Below are positions 40,099-48,120 of a stretch of DNA of 64,000 bases, one piece after another. Each line of letters opens with the position of its first letter. Position 1 is the first letter of the stretch. The notes beneath the pieces were generated by a model. The model was not told the DNA's origin, did not search any database, and was given only the letters and a program-made list of their open reading frames with translations. Origin of the DNA: Streptomyces cinerochromogenes (GTDB lineage Bacteria; Actinomycetota; Actinomycetes; Streptomycetales; Streptomycetaceae); NCBI RefSeq assembly GCF_014648635.1, contig NZ_BMRM01000022.1, forward strand, positions 62,001 through 126,000. The letters run 5' to 3'. The position numbers and the translations under genes are program-made.

Positions 40099-41705
40099 TC
40101 CACCCGCCGTTCGTCCCAGACCGGCTCCGCTGTCTCGCGGACCCGGCCGTCGCTGCCGAAGACCAGGAAGCGGTCGAAGGAGCGGGCGAACCAGCGGTCG
40201 TGGGTGACGGCGAGGACGGTGCCCTCGAAGGCCTCCAGCCCCTCCTGGAGGGCCTCGGCGGACTCCAGGTCGAGGTTGTCGGTGGGCTCGTCCAGGAGCA
40301 GGGCGGTGGCGCCCCGCAGCTCCAGCAGCAGGATCTGGAAGCGGGCCTGCTGGCCGCCGGAGAGCCGGTCGAAGCTCTGCTCGGCCTGCTGGGTGAGTTC
40401 GTAGCGGCGCAGCCGGGACATGGCGGCGCCCCGGTCCTGGGCGTGTTCCTTCCAGAGGATGTCGAGGAGGGAGCGGCCCTGGAGTTCGGGGTGGGCGTGG
40501 GTCTGCGCGAAGTGGCCGGGCACGACCCGGGCGCCGAGCTTCCACTTCCCGGTGTGCGCGACGTCCTCGCCGGCGAGCAGGCGCAGGAAGTGGGACTTGC
40601 CGGAGCCGTTGGAGCCGAGGACGGCGACCCGTTCGCCGTAGAAGACCTCCAGGTCGAACGGTTTCATCAGGCCGGTCAGCTCCAGCGCCTCGCAGGTGAC
40701 GGCCCGTACGCCGGTACGGCCGCCCTTCAGACGCATGGTGATGTCCTGCTCCCGGGGCGGCTCCGGCGGCGGGCCGGCCTCCTCGAACTTGCGCAGCCGG
40801 GTCTGGGCGGCCTGGTAGCGGGAGGCCATCTCGTGGCTGACGGCGGCGGCCTGGCGGAGCGTCAGGACGAGCTTCTTCAGCTGGGCGTGCTTCTCGTCCC
40901 AGCGGCGGCGCAGCTCCTCGAAGCGGGCGAAGCGTTCGCGGCGGGCCTCGTGGTAGGTGGCGAAGCCGCCGCCGTGCACCCAGGCGTCGGCGCCGGCGGG
41001 GCCGGGCTCCACGGAGATGATCTTCTGCGCGGCGCGGGCGAGGAGTTCCCGGTCGTGGGAGACGAACAGGACCGTCTTGCGGGTCTGTCCGAGCTGCTCC
41101 TCCAGCCACCGCTTGCCGGGCACGTCGAGGTAGTTGTCCGGCTCGTCCAGCAGCAGGACCTCGTCGGTGCCGCGCAGCAGCGCCTCCAGCACGAGCCGTT
41201 TCTGCTCGCCGCCGGAGAGGGTGCGGACCTGGCGCCACTGGGCGCGCTCGTAGGGCACGCCGAGCGCGGCGGTGGTGCACATGTCCCACAGCGTCTCGGC
41301 CTCGTAGCCGCGGACCTCGGCCCAGTCGGCGAGGGCCTGCGCGTACCGCAGCTGGGCGGCCTCGTCGTCGACGGTCATGACGGCGTGCTCGGCCTCGTCG
41401 ACCGCCTTCGCCGCCTCGCGGATGCGGGGCGGGGCGACGGAGACCAGCAGGTCCCGTACGGTCGTCTCGTCCCGGACGGAACCGACGAACTGGCGCATCA
41501 CGCCGAGCCCGCCGCCGACGGTGACGGTGCCGCCGTGCGGTTTCAGCTCGCCGGAGACCAGGCGCAGCAGCGTCGTCTTGCCGGCGCCGTTCGGGCCGAC
41601 CAGCGCGACGACGGCGCCCTCACCGACCCGGAAGGACACGTCGCCGAGCAGCGCCCTCCCGTCGGGGAGGAAGTACTCCAGGTGCGCGGCTTCGAGATGT
41701 CCCAT
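40086..41705 (-). CDS. ABC-F family ATPase (ribosome-associated type)
   Basis: A 539-aa ABC-F protein: two ABC ATPase domains on one chain, no membrane segments. Walker A motifs are VGPNGAGKTT and GSNGSGKSH, signatures LSGGEQKR and LSGGQQAR, Walker B VLLLDEPDNYLD and LLLDEPTDNLD. The ~85-residue charged interdomain linker (ARRERFARFEELRRRWDEKH and onward) would reach into the ribosomal E and P sites. ABC-F proteins either relieve translation stalls or give antibiotic resistance; which applies here is not visible. Its neighbour baeRF2 also acts on ribosomes, if the family assignment holds. Confidence 0.92.
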   Translation of the reverse strand: MGHLEAAHLEYFLPDGRALLGDVSFRVGEGAVVALVGPNGAGKTTLLRLVSGELKPHGGTVTVGGGLGVMRQFVGSVRDETTVRDLLVSVAPPRIREAAKAVDEAEHAVMTVDDEAAQLRYAQALADWAEVRGYEAETLWDMCTTAALGVPYERAQWRQVRTLSGGEQKRLVLEALLRGTDEVLLLDEPDNYLDVPGKRWLEEQLGQTRKTVLFVSHDRELLARAAQKIISVEPGPAGADAWVHGGGFATYHEARRERFARFEELRRRWDEKHAQLKKLVLTLRQAAAVSHEMASRYQAAQTRLRKFEEAGPPPEPPREQDITMRLKGGRTGVRAVTCEALELTGLMKPFDLEVFYGERVAVLGSNGSGKSHFLRLLAGEDVAHTGKWKLGARVVPGHFAQTHAHPELQGRSLLDILWKEHAQDRGAAMSRLRRYELTQQAEQSFDRLSGGQQARFQILLLELRGATALLLDEPTDNLDLESAEALQEGLEAFEGTVLAVTHDRWFARSFDRFLVFGSDGRVRETAEPVWDERRVERAR

Positions 41706-41747
41706 GAGGAGGCATTCTCCGGGGCGGCCCGCGCCCGGGGCAAACTC

Positions 41748-42428
41748 TTATGCGCGGCCCCCGGCGGCCGCCCGGCCGGCCGCGCCCAGCGCCTGGCCCG
41801 CCGGGCCGCTCCCGCCCGCCGGTTCCACCGTGGCACCCTCCCAGGACAGGGCCTTCCAGCCGTCGGAGGGTGAGCCTTCGAGGACGACCACACCGGTGTT
41901 CTGCAGGGGGCGGGCGGCGGCGAAGGCGACGTCGACGTTGTCGGCGCGGGCGGCGGTCCAGACGCGGATCGCGGCACCGTGGCTGACCATGGCGACGGCA
42001 CGGGCACCGCTCGCGGCGGCCTCGGCGACGACGGCGTCGTACCGGGCGAGGGCCTCCTGGCCGCTCTCCCCGCCGGGCATGCGCAGCGCGGTGTCGCCGG
42101 CCGCCCACGCGAACACCGTACGCAGGTACAGCCGGCCCCCCGGGCTGTCCCCGGGCAGCATCTCCAGGTCGCCGGCGGACAGCTCGCGGATGCCGGCGCG
42201 CACGGTCACGTCCAGGCCGCGGGCGGCGGCCAGCGGGGCGGCGGTCAGCTGGGTGCGGACCAGCGTGGAGGCGTAGAGCGCCTCGATGTCCTCACCGGCG
42301 AGCGCCCGGGGCAGCGCGGCGGCCTGCGCCTCGCCGAGGGGGGTCAGCCCGGGGCCGGGGACGGCGGTGTCCAGCAGGTGGTCCACGTTGGACGGGGTCT
42401 GACCGTGGCGGACCAGGAGCAGGCGCAT
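41748..42428 (-). CDS. Histidine phosphatase family protein
   Basis: A 226-aa phosphoglycerate-mutase-like histidine phosphatase. The RHG motif (LLLVRHGQTPSN) provides the nucleophile His, and the second catalytic His is in VAMVSHGAAIRVW. ATG 42428 has GGAGGAG upstream; the open frame extends 15 codons further with only basic residues. The Gly-Ala-rich C-terminus is probably disordered. The substrate is unknown. It ends 42 bp from the ABC-F start and may be cotranscribed with it. Confidence 0.88.
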   Translation of the reverse strand: MRLLLVRHGQTPSNVDHLLDTAVPGPGLTPLGEAQAAALPRALAGEDIEALYASTLVRTQLTAAPLAAARGLDVTVRAGIRELSAGDLEMLPGDSPGGRLYLRTVFAWAAGDTALRMPGGESGQEALARYDAVVAEAAASGARAVAMVSHGAAIRVWTAARADNVDVAFAAARPLQNTGVVVLEGSPSDGWKALSWEGATVEPAGGSGPAGQALGAAGRAAAGGRA

Positions 42429-42503
42429 CCGGGTTCTCCTCCCGCGCCGGCGGACGGCGCACCGGGGACACAAGAAACGGGCACTTCAGGGTAACCGCAC
42501 CCC

Positions 42504-43994
42504 ATGAGCCCAGACCTGGACCTGACGTCGGCCGCGACCGCCGCCCGCACCCCGCTGCGCACGCTCCTCGATCTCGACGGCCGGCTGTTCGAGGCCGCCG
42601 CCTCCCGGCGCTGGCCCGGCGCCGAACGCGTCCTGCCGCGGCTGAGCCGCAGCGCGAACCACGGTGTGCTGTGGTTCGCGACGGCCGCCGCGATGGCCGC
42701 GAGCCGCACGCCCAGGGGCCGCCGGGCGGCGGTGCGGGGGGTGGCCTCGCTCGCCCTGGCCTCGCTGACCGTGAACACGCTCGGCAAGCGCTCGGTGCGC
42801 CGCGCCCGGCCCGTGCTGGATCCGGTGCCGCTGGTGCGGCAGCTGAAGCGGCAGCCGATCACCACGTCCTTCCCGTCCGGGCACGCGGCGTCCGCGGCGG
42901 CCTTCGCGACCGGCGTGGCCCTGGAGTCCCCGGCCTGGGGCGCGGCGGTGGCGCCGGTCGCGTTCTCGGTGGCCGCGTCCCGTGTGTACACGGGCGTGCA
43001 CTTCCCGAGCGACGTACTGGCCGGGGCGGCGCTCGGCGCGGGCGCCGCCTTCCTGGTACGGCGCCTGGTGCCGACCCGCGCCCAGGTACGGCGGCCCGCC
43101 CGGTCCCGGGCCGAGGCGCCCGCGCTGCCGGAGGGCGAGGGCCTGGTGATGGTCGCCAACCGGGCGGCGGGGAGCGCGGAGCGGGTGCGCGCGCTGCACG
43201 ACGCGCTGCCGGAGGCGGAGATCGTCGAGTGCGCCCCGGAGGAGGTCCGGGACGAGCTGGAGAAGGCGGCGGCCCGGGCGCGGGTGCTCGGGGTGTGCGG
43301 CGGCGACGGCACGGTGAACGCGGCGGCCGAGGTCGCCCTGCGGCACGGCCTGCCGCTCGCGGTACTGCCGGGCGGCACCCTCAACCACTTCGCCTACGAC
43401 CTCGGTGTGGAGGACGAACGCCGGCTGGCCCGGGCGATCCGGCACGGCGAGGCGGTCCGGGTGGACGCCGGCCGGTTCACCACCCGCGGCACCAGGCACC
43501 TGTTCCTCAACACGCTGAGCCTGGGCGTGTACCCGGAGCTGGTGCGGGCGCGCGAGCGCTGGTCCTCCCGGATCGGCGGCTGGCCGGCCGGGGTGCTGGG
43601 CGCGCTGCGCGTGCTGCGCGCCGGCCGGCACCCGCTGGAGGTGGAGGCGGGCGGCGGGCGGCGGCCCCTGTGGCTGCTGTTCGTCGGCAACGGCGTCTAC
43701 CACCGCATGGGTCTCGCGCCGGGCCGCCGTACTGATCTGGCGGACGGCCTGCTGGACGTGCGGGTGGTGCACGGCAGCCGCAGGCCCGCGCTGCGGCTGC
43801 TCGCCGCGGCCCTGGCGGGCCCGCTGACCCGCTCCCCCGGGCACGCGGCGGTGCAGGTGCACCGGCTGCGGCTGACCGGCATCACGGCGGGCACCCCGCT
43901 GGCCTACGACGGCGAGGTCACCGACGTCTCGGGCGAGATGCTGCTGGAGAAGCTGCCGGAGGCGCTGACGGTCTACCGTCCGCTGACGTTCTGA
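42504..43994 (+). CDS. PAP2 phosphatase-diacylglycerol kinase fusion
   Basis: A 496-aa two-domain protein. Residues about 1-195 form a PAP2 phosphatase with all three motifs (KRSVRRARP, FPSGHAAS, SRVYTGVHFPSD) and membrane helices. Residues about 210-496 are a diacylglycerol/sphingosine kinase-like domain with the GGDGTVN nucleotide motif and LPGGTLNHFA. It could turn over phosphatidic acid and polyprenyl or lipid phosphates in both directions. ATG 42504 has no clear ribosome-binding site, so a leaderless or weakly translated mRNA is possible. It is divergent from the histidine phosphatase gene. Confidence 0.9.
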   Translation: MSPDLDLTSAATAARTPLRTLLDLDGRLFEAAASRRWPGAERVLPRLSRSANHGVLWFATAAAMAASRTPRGRRAAVRGVASLALASLTVNTLGKRSVRRARPVLDPVPLVRQLKRQPITTSFPSGHAASAAAFATGVALESPAWGAAVAPVAFSVAASRVYTGVHFPSDVLAGAALGAGAAFLVRRLVPTRAQVRRPARSRAEAPALPEGEGLVMVANRAAGSAERVRALHDALPEAEIVECAPEEVRDELEKAAARARVLGVCGGDGTVNAAAEVALRHGLPLAVLPGGTLNHFAYDLGVEDERRLARAIRHGEAVRVDAGRFTTRGTRHLFLNTLSLGVYPELVRARERWSSRIGGWPAGVLGALRVLRAGRHPLEVEAGGGRRPLWLLFVGNGVYHRMGLAPGRRTDLADGLLDVRVVHGSRRPALRLLAAALAGPLTRSPGHAAVQVHRLRLTGITAGTPLAYDGEVTDVSGEMLLEKLPEALTVYRPLTF

Positions 43995-44154
43995 CACCCG
44001 GTCGGCGCCGGCCGGCGAGGAGCCGAGGACCTGATGACACGTCAGTCCGCATGGCAATACGCCCATCTCATCATTCGGCATGGGCGCGTACCGTTGCCCC
44101 CGTACCGGCGGGCGCGTCCGTCCGGTCCGCCTCCGAGGGTGAAGGGGTACAGCC

Positions 44155-44976
44155 ATGCCGAAAGCGCAGGAGACCGCCGTCTACACGCACGGGCACCACG
44201 AGTCGGTGCTGCGTTCGCACACCTGGCGGACCGCCGCCAACTCCGCGGCCTATCTGCTCGGCGTGCTGAAGCCCCACATGCGCGTCCTGGACATCGGCTG
44301 CGGGCCCGGCACGATCACCGCCGATCTGGCGGCCCTGGTCCCCGACGGCCATGTCACCGGCGTCGACCGGGCGCCGGGCGTTCTGGAGCAGGCGCGGGCC
44401 ACCGCCGCCGCCCGGGATGTGACGAACGTGGACTTCGCGGTGGCCGACGTCAACGGCCTGGACTACCCGGACGACAGCTTCTGTGTGGTCCACGCCCACC
44501 AGGTGCTCCAGCACGTCGGCGATCCCGTGCGGGCCCTGCGGGAGATGCACCGGGTGACGAGGCCGGGCGGGTTCATCGCCGTACGGGACGCGGACTACGC
44601 GGCGATGACCTGGTACCCGGCGGTGCCCGGCCTGGACGACTGGCTGGACCTGTACGCGCGGGTGGCCCGGGCCGGCGGCGGCGAACCCGACGCCGGGCGC
44701 CGGCTGACGGCGTGGGCGCGGGCGGCCGGGCTGGGTGACGTCACCTCCACCTCCAGCACCTGGACCTTCGCCACACCCCAGGAGCGGGCCTGGTGGAGCG
44801 GCCTGTGGGCGGACCGCACGGTCGCTTCCGCGTACGCGGAGCGGGCCGTGCAGGGGGGCCACGCGACGGCGGAGCAGCTGCGGGCCGTGGCGGAGGCGTG
44901 GCGGGAATGGGGGCGGCGGGAGGACGGCTGGTTCGCGGTCCTGCACGGAGAGATCCTGTGCCGGAAAGAAGCCTGA
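44155..44976 (+). CDS. Class I SAM-dependent methyltransferase (UbiE-like)
   Basis: A 273-aa methyltransferase with motif I VLDIGCGPGTITADLA, HVTGVDRAPGVLEQARA, a UbiE-like VNGLDYPDDSFCVVHAHQVLQHV and VTRPGGFIAVRDADY. The acceptor is unknown. ATG 44155 has GGGG-rich AAGGGG upstream. The 160-bp leader region holds an inverted repeat CGCCCAT/ATGGGCG (44060-44086) that might be an operator. Confidence 0.87.
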   Translation: MPKAQETAVYTHGHHESVLRSHTWRTAANSAAYLLGVLKPHMRVLDIGCGPGTITADLAALVPDGHVTGVDRAPGVLEQARATAAARDVTNVDFAVADVNGLDYPDDSFCVVHAHQVLQHVGDPVRALREMHRVTRPGGFIAVRDADYAAMTWYPAVPGLDDWLDLYARVARAGGGEPDAGRRLTAWARAAGLGDVTSTSSTWTFATPQERAWWSGLWADRTVASAYAERAVQGGHATAEQLRAVAEAWREWGRREDGWFAVLHGEILCRKEA

Positions 44977-45018
44977 TCCGCGGGCTTTGGGAAACCCGTG
45001 GCGCAGGAGGTTCACATC

Positions 45019-45189
45019 ATGGTTCCCATCCTGCTGGTACTGCTTCTGGTGCTGATTCTCTTCGGTGCCGGATTCGCGCTGAAGATCCTGTGGTGGATCG
45101 CCCTGGTGGTGCTCGTCCTGTGGCTGCTGGGTTTCCTCGTCCGCGGTACGACGTCGGGCGGCGGCAGGGGTCGCTGGTACAGGTGGTGA
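45019..45189 (+). CDS. Small hydrophobic membrane protein (56 aa)
   Basis: A 56-aa protein made of two membrane helices (VPILLVLLLVLILFGAGFAL and ILWWIALVVLVLWLLGFLV) and a basic Gly/Arg tail ending GRWYRW. ATG 45019 has AGGAGG 9 nt upstream; an earlier in-frame GTG at 44998 would put the ribosome-binding site inside the gene. Such small hydrophobic proteins are common in streptomycete stress regions. No function is established. It lies head-on with gvpK. Confidence 0.75.
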   Translation: MVPILLVLLLVLILFGAGFALKILWWIALVVLVLWLLGFLVRGTTSGGGRGRWYRW

Positions 45190-45214
45190 GCGTCTCCAGG
45201 TGGTGAGCGTGTCC
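45181..45214. repeat. 17-bp tandem duplication over the hydrophobic-protein stop codon
   Basis: AGGTGGTGAGCGTCTCC and AGGTGGTGAGCGTGTCC (16 of 17 identical) lie head to tail, and the duplicated unit includes the TGA stop codon. Confidence 0.8.
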
Positions 45215-45237
45215 CCGCGCTAGGCCCCGTCGCGGGG
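45213..45237. terminator. Hairpin at the convergent end of gvpK
   Basis: CCCCGCG (45213-45219) and CGCGGGG (45231-45237) form a 7-bp stem overlapping the gvpK stop codon. It is a plausible terminator for the gvp operon. Confidence 0.5.
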
Positions 45238-45516
45238 AAGCAGCGGTCCGAGCGGCCCGAGGTCCAGGTTGAGGTCCTCGGGCCGCAGGCCGTACCGGTC
45301 CCGCAGCTCGGCCATCCGCTCCTCCAGCAGCATCAGCGTGAGCCCGATCCGCTCCTCCTGCTCCTCGGTCAGGTCACCCGTGTCGAACCGGCGCACGGCC
45401 TGCCGCTCCATGAGCTGGCGCAGCAGCTCGACCACGGTGAGCACGAGCTTCACCAGGTCGCGTTCGACGGTGTCGGGTTCCAGGTCGAGACGCTTGCGCG
45501 GACTGCGCGCGGTCAT
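45220..45516 (-). CDS. gvpK: Gas vesicle protein GvpK
   Basis: A 98-aa GvpK family protein (RLDLEPDTVERDLVKLVLTVVELLRQLMERQAVRR, ERIGLTLMLLEERM, FGLRPEDLNLDLGPLG-like ending LRPEDLNLDLGPLGPLL). GvpK is a conserved accessory protein of gas vesicle assembly. It is the last gene of the ten-gene leftward cluster, 9 bp after gvpS, and a hairpin overlaps its stop. Confidence 0.93.
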   Translation of the reverse strand: MTARSPRKRLDLEPDTVERDLVKLVLTVVELLRQLMERQAVRRFDTGDLTEEQEERIGLTLMLLEERMAELRDRYGLRPEDLNLDLGPLGPLLPRDGA

Positions 45517-45525
45517 GCGGGGCTC

Positions 45526-45711
45526 CTAGGGCTCCTCGAAGGGCGACGGCACCTGCTCGTTCACGGAGCTGATCAGTGCGTTCAGGTCGATGCGGACGAG
45601 GTCGACGTCCGCGATGCGCAGGGTGATGTCGCCGGTGATGACGACTCCGCCGGCCAGCAGCCGGTCCAGGAGGTCGACCAGCGCGATCTCGCGGCGCTCG
45701 ACTACGGTCAC
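45526..45711 (-). CDS. gvpS: Gas vesicle protein GvpS (GvpA/J-type, short)
   Basis: A 61-aa GvpA/J/S-family protein: IALVDLLDRLLAGGVVITGD then ITLRIADVDLVRIDLNALISSV. Only the shared amphipathic core is present, without the long C-terminal part. GTG 45711 overlaps the gvpL stop (GTGA). The name follows the gene order known for streptomycete gvp clusters (gvpL-gvpS-gvpK). It is probably a minor shell or nucleation component. Confidence 0.88.
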   Translation of the reverse strand: MTVVERREIALVDLLDRLLAGGVVITGDITLRIADVDLVRIDLNALISSVNEQVPSPFEEP

Positions 45712-46556
45712 CGCCCCACCCCCGGTCCCTCTCCGGATTCCGCTCCGGTATGCACGCCGGATTCCGCTCCGGCCTCGGCCCCGTCCTGTGCTCCGGACGC
45801 CTCTCCGGAGAACGAGTACGCGGCCCAGGGGCCGGTGAGTTCCACACGGATCCCCGGCGCCTCGTCCTTCGTCCGGTCCACGAGTTCCACGAATTCCTCG
45901 GAATGGGCCCGCGGCACCAGGTAGGCGGCGTTGAGCACGTTCTGTCCCGGGGTACCGGAGATCGCGGAGTTCTGCGGGCGGTGCAGCCGCACGTCCTCGG
46001 CCCGCTCGGCGAGGCGTCCGTGCAGGGAGTGGGCGAACCGCTCGGCCCGCTGCCACCTCTCCTCCTGCGCATGGCTGCGCTCGCGCCGGCTGCGCAGGTA
46101 GTCCCGCCCGCTGGCGGGCCGCGCGGCGGCGACGGGCTCGGCCTCCGCGGGCTCGGGCTCGGGCTCCAGGTACACCTTCACACCCCACTCGACCCGGCCG
46201 TCCAGCCGGTCGAGCAGCCGCCGGAAGTCGTCCTCGCGGGCCTCGATCATCGAGCGCAGGGCGCTGTCGTCGCGGAAGACGGTCGCGAGCCGCAGCGGAA
46301 GCGGGGTGGTGACCGTGGTGAGCGCGTCGACCACCCCCTGGTGGGCGCGGGCGGTCGCGGCCAGCCAGTCCAGGTCCTCCAGATGGGCCTTCAGCGCCTC
46401 CTCGCAGAAGTCCGCCTCGGGGACCGTACTGACGACCGCGACCAGCCCGTGGTGGTGCAGCAGCGCCGCCGGGGCGCCCGCGACACCCGTCAGCTGGGCC
46501 TGCAGCGGTGTCCGGAAGGGGCGGCAGACGGCGTAGACGTACCGCAGTCGGGTCAT
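45708..46556 (-). CDS. gvpL: Gas vesicle protein GvpL (GvpF/L family)
   Basis: A 282-aa GvpF/GvpL-family protein (YVYAVCRPFRTPLQAQL, GLVAVVSTVPEADF, WLAATARAHQGVVDALTTVTTPLPLRLATVFRD, EWGVKVYLE, LNAAYLVPRAHSEEFVELVDR). The last ~35 residues are an extra Gly/Ala/Glu repeat tail (GAEAGAESGVHTGAESGEG) not part of the usual fold. It is coupled to gvpJ upstream by ATGA and to gvpS downstream by GTGA. Confidence 0.93.
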   Translation of the reverse strand: MTRLRYVYAVCRPFRTPLQAQLTGVAGAPAALLHHHGLVAVVSTVPEADFCEEALKAHLEDLDWLAATARAHQGVVDALTTVTTPLPLRLATVFRDDSALRSMIEAREDDFRRLLDRLDGRVEWGVKVYLEPEPEPAEAEPVAAARPASGRDYLRSRRERSHAQEERWQRAERFAHSLHGRLAERAEDVRLHRPQNSAISGTPGQNVLNAAYLVPRAHSEEFVELVDRTKDEAPGIRVELTGPWAAYSFSGEASGAQDGAEAGAESGVHTGAESGEGPGVGR

Positions 46557-46894
46557 GGTGCCTCCTTCGGGGCGCGGCCCGGCTCCAGCTCCTCCAGCCG
46601 CGCGAGCCGTTCACGCAGCTCGGCGTTCTCCCGGGCCAGCTCGTCCCGGCGGGCCCGGGAGGAGAGCGCGGGATCGGTCTCCCACCAGTCGATCCCCATC
46701 TCCTTGGCCTTGTCGACGGAGGCGACGATGAGCCGCAGCTTGACGGTGAGCAGTTCGATGTCGAGGAGGTTGATCCTGATGTCACCCGCGATGACGACAC
46801 CCTTGTCGAGCACGCGCTCCAGGATGTCCGCGAGGTTCGCTCCCGAGCCCTGGCCCCCGTAGTAGGGCTCGGGAAACCGGTTGGGCGTCGTCAT
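46553..46894 (-). CDS. gvpJ: Gas vesicle protein GvpJ (GvpA-related minor protein)
   Basis: A 113-aa GvpA-family protein with the core ADILERVLDKGVVIAGDIRI then NLLDIELLTVKLRLIVASVD, and a C-terminal coiled-coil-like extension (ARENAELRERLARLEELE). GvpJ proteins are minor structural parts that shape or nucleate the shell. Its start overlaps the gvpZ stop (ATGA). Confidence 0.92.
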   Translation of the reverse strand: MTTPNRFPEPYYGGQGSGANLADILERVLDKGVVIAGDIRINLLDIELLTVKLRLIVASVDKAKEMGIDWWETDPALSSRARRDELARENAELRERLARLEELEPGRAPKEAP

Positions 46895-48120
46895 CGACGG
46901 CTCCCGCGCTCAGCGTACTCGGGCTCCTCTTCCTCGTACTCGTCCTCGTCCTCGTCCTCGTACTCCTCGTCGTCCGCCCGGCCCCCCTCGTCCTCGGCCT
47001 CGCCCTCGTCCTCGGCCTCGTCCTCGTACGAGCCCTCCTCGTCGTACTCGCCCTCGTAGGGCTCCTCCTCCTCGGCCTCCGCCTCGGGCGCCTCTTCCTC
47101 TCCTTCCTCCTCCTCTTCCTCTGCCTCTGCCTCCTCCGGCTCCTCTTCCTCGGCTCCCTCGGCCTCCGCCTCGGGCTCCTCCGGCTCCTCTTCCTCCGAC
47201 TCCTCCGGTGCCTCTTCCTCCGACTCCTCCGCCTCCTCCTCGGCGATGGCGTCCTCGTGGCTGCGGACCACCTCGCCGTCGCGGATCTCGCCGCGCCAGC
47301 TGTCCTCCGCCTCCCCCTTGAGGGTGATGAAGCGGGCGAAGTTCTTCAGGTCCAGCCGTGCCCGGCGGCCCTGGGCGCGCCAGATGTTGCCGGTCTTCTC
47401 GAAAAGCCCGGTCGGGTAGTACTCCATGACCAGCAGGACCCGGGTGAGGTTCTCCTCCAGCCGGTGGAAGGAGACCACGCCCTTGGTGGTGCCCTTGGCT
47501 CCCTCCGAGGTCCACTGGATGCGGTAGTCGGGTATCTGCTCGGTCGTCTTCGCCTTCCAGCTCCGGGTCGACCAGAAGACCTTCGCCCGCCAGTCGGAGT
47601 GGGTGTCGTCGGCACGGCTCGCGCTCTTGACGCCCTTGGCGAAGGTGGAGAAGGACTGGTACTGGGTCCACTGGTCGTAGGCGGTGCGCAGCGGTACCCC
47701 GACGTCGACGGACTCCATGATGACGGTGGGCTTCTTGCCCGCGCCGCCCTTCTTGCCCTTGCTGCCGCCGAGGCTCTTCAGCGCACCCATCACGTTGTCC
47801 TTCGCGTGGGAGGCGCCCAGCTCCACGGCCGAGCGCAGCGGGCCCTTGCCCTCGGCGAGCTTGCGCCCGCCCTCGAGTGCGAGTTTGGCGAAGCCCGGGC
47901 TGTTGCCCTCGGCGATGTCGTTGAGCTTGACGGTGGTCTCGCCGAGCTTGCGCCCGAGGCCCGACAGCATGCGCTGGGCCTGCGCGGACAGGTACTCCTG
48001 TGCCTCCTCCTTCAGCCGGTCGGCCGCCTCACTGTGCGCGAGGGCGCTCAGCGGGCCGCCCTGGGCGGCCCCCGTGGCCTTGCCGGCCGCCGAGGTGGCG
48101 GATCCGAGGGTGTCGGTCAT
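46891..48120 (-). CDS. gvpZ: GvpZ: SRPBCC-domain protein with a long acidic tail
   Basis: A 409-aa protein at the gvpZ position of the streptomycete cluster. The N-terminal ~125 residues are helical and end in a Lys/Gly-rich hinge (GGSKGKKGGAGKK). Residues about 130-280 form an SRPBCC/polyketide-cyclase-like domain (VIMESVDVGVPLRTAYDQWT, DYRIQWTSEGAKGTTKGVV, RVLLVMEYYPTGLFEK). The last ~115 residues are mostly Glu and Asp (EEEAEESEEEAPEESEEEEP and onward), giving a strongly negative tail. The function in vesicle assembly is unknown; it could chaperone the hydrophobic shell proteins. Coupled to gvpY and gvpJ by ATGA overlaps. Confidence 0.85.
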   Translation of the reverse strand: MTDTLGSATSAAGKATGAAQGGPLSALAHSEAADRLKEEAQEYLSAQAQRMLSGLGRKLGETTVKLNDIAEGNSPGFAKLALEGGRKLAEGKGPLRSAVELGASHAKDNVMGALKSLGGSKGKKGGAGKKPTVIMESVDVGVPLRTAYDQWTQYQSFSTFAKGVKSASRADDTHSDWRAKVFWSTRSWKAKTTEQIPDYRIQWTSEGAKGTTKGVVSFHRLEENLTRVLLVMEYYPTGLFEKTGNIWRAQGRRARLDLKNFARFITLKGEAEDSWRGEIRDGEVVRSHEDAIAEEEAEESEEEAPEESEEEEPEEPEAEAEGAEEEEPEEAEAEEEEEEGEEEAPEAEAEEEEPYEGEYDEEGSYEDEAEDEGEAEDEGGRADDEEYEDEDEDEYEEEEPEYAERGSRR

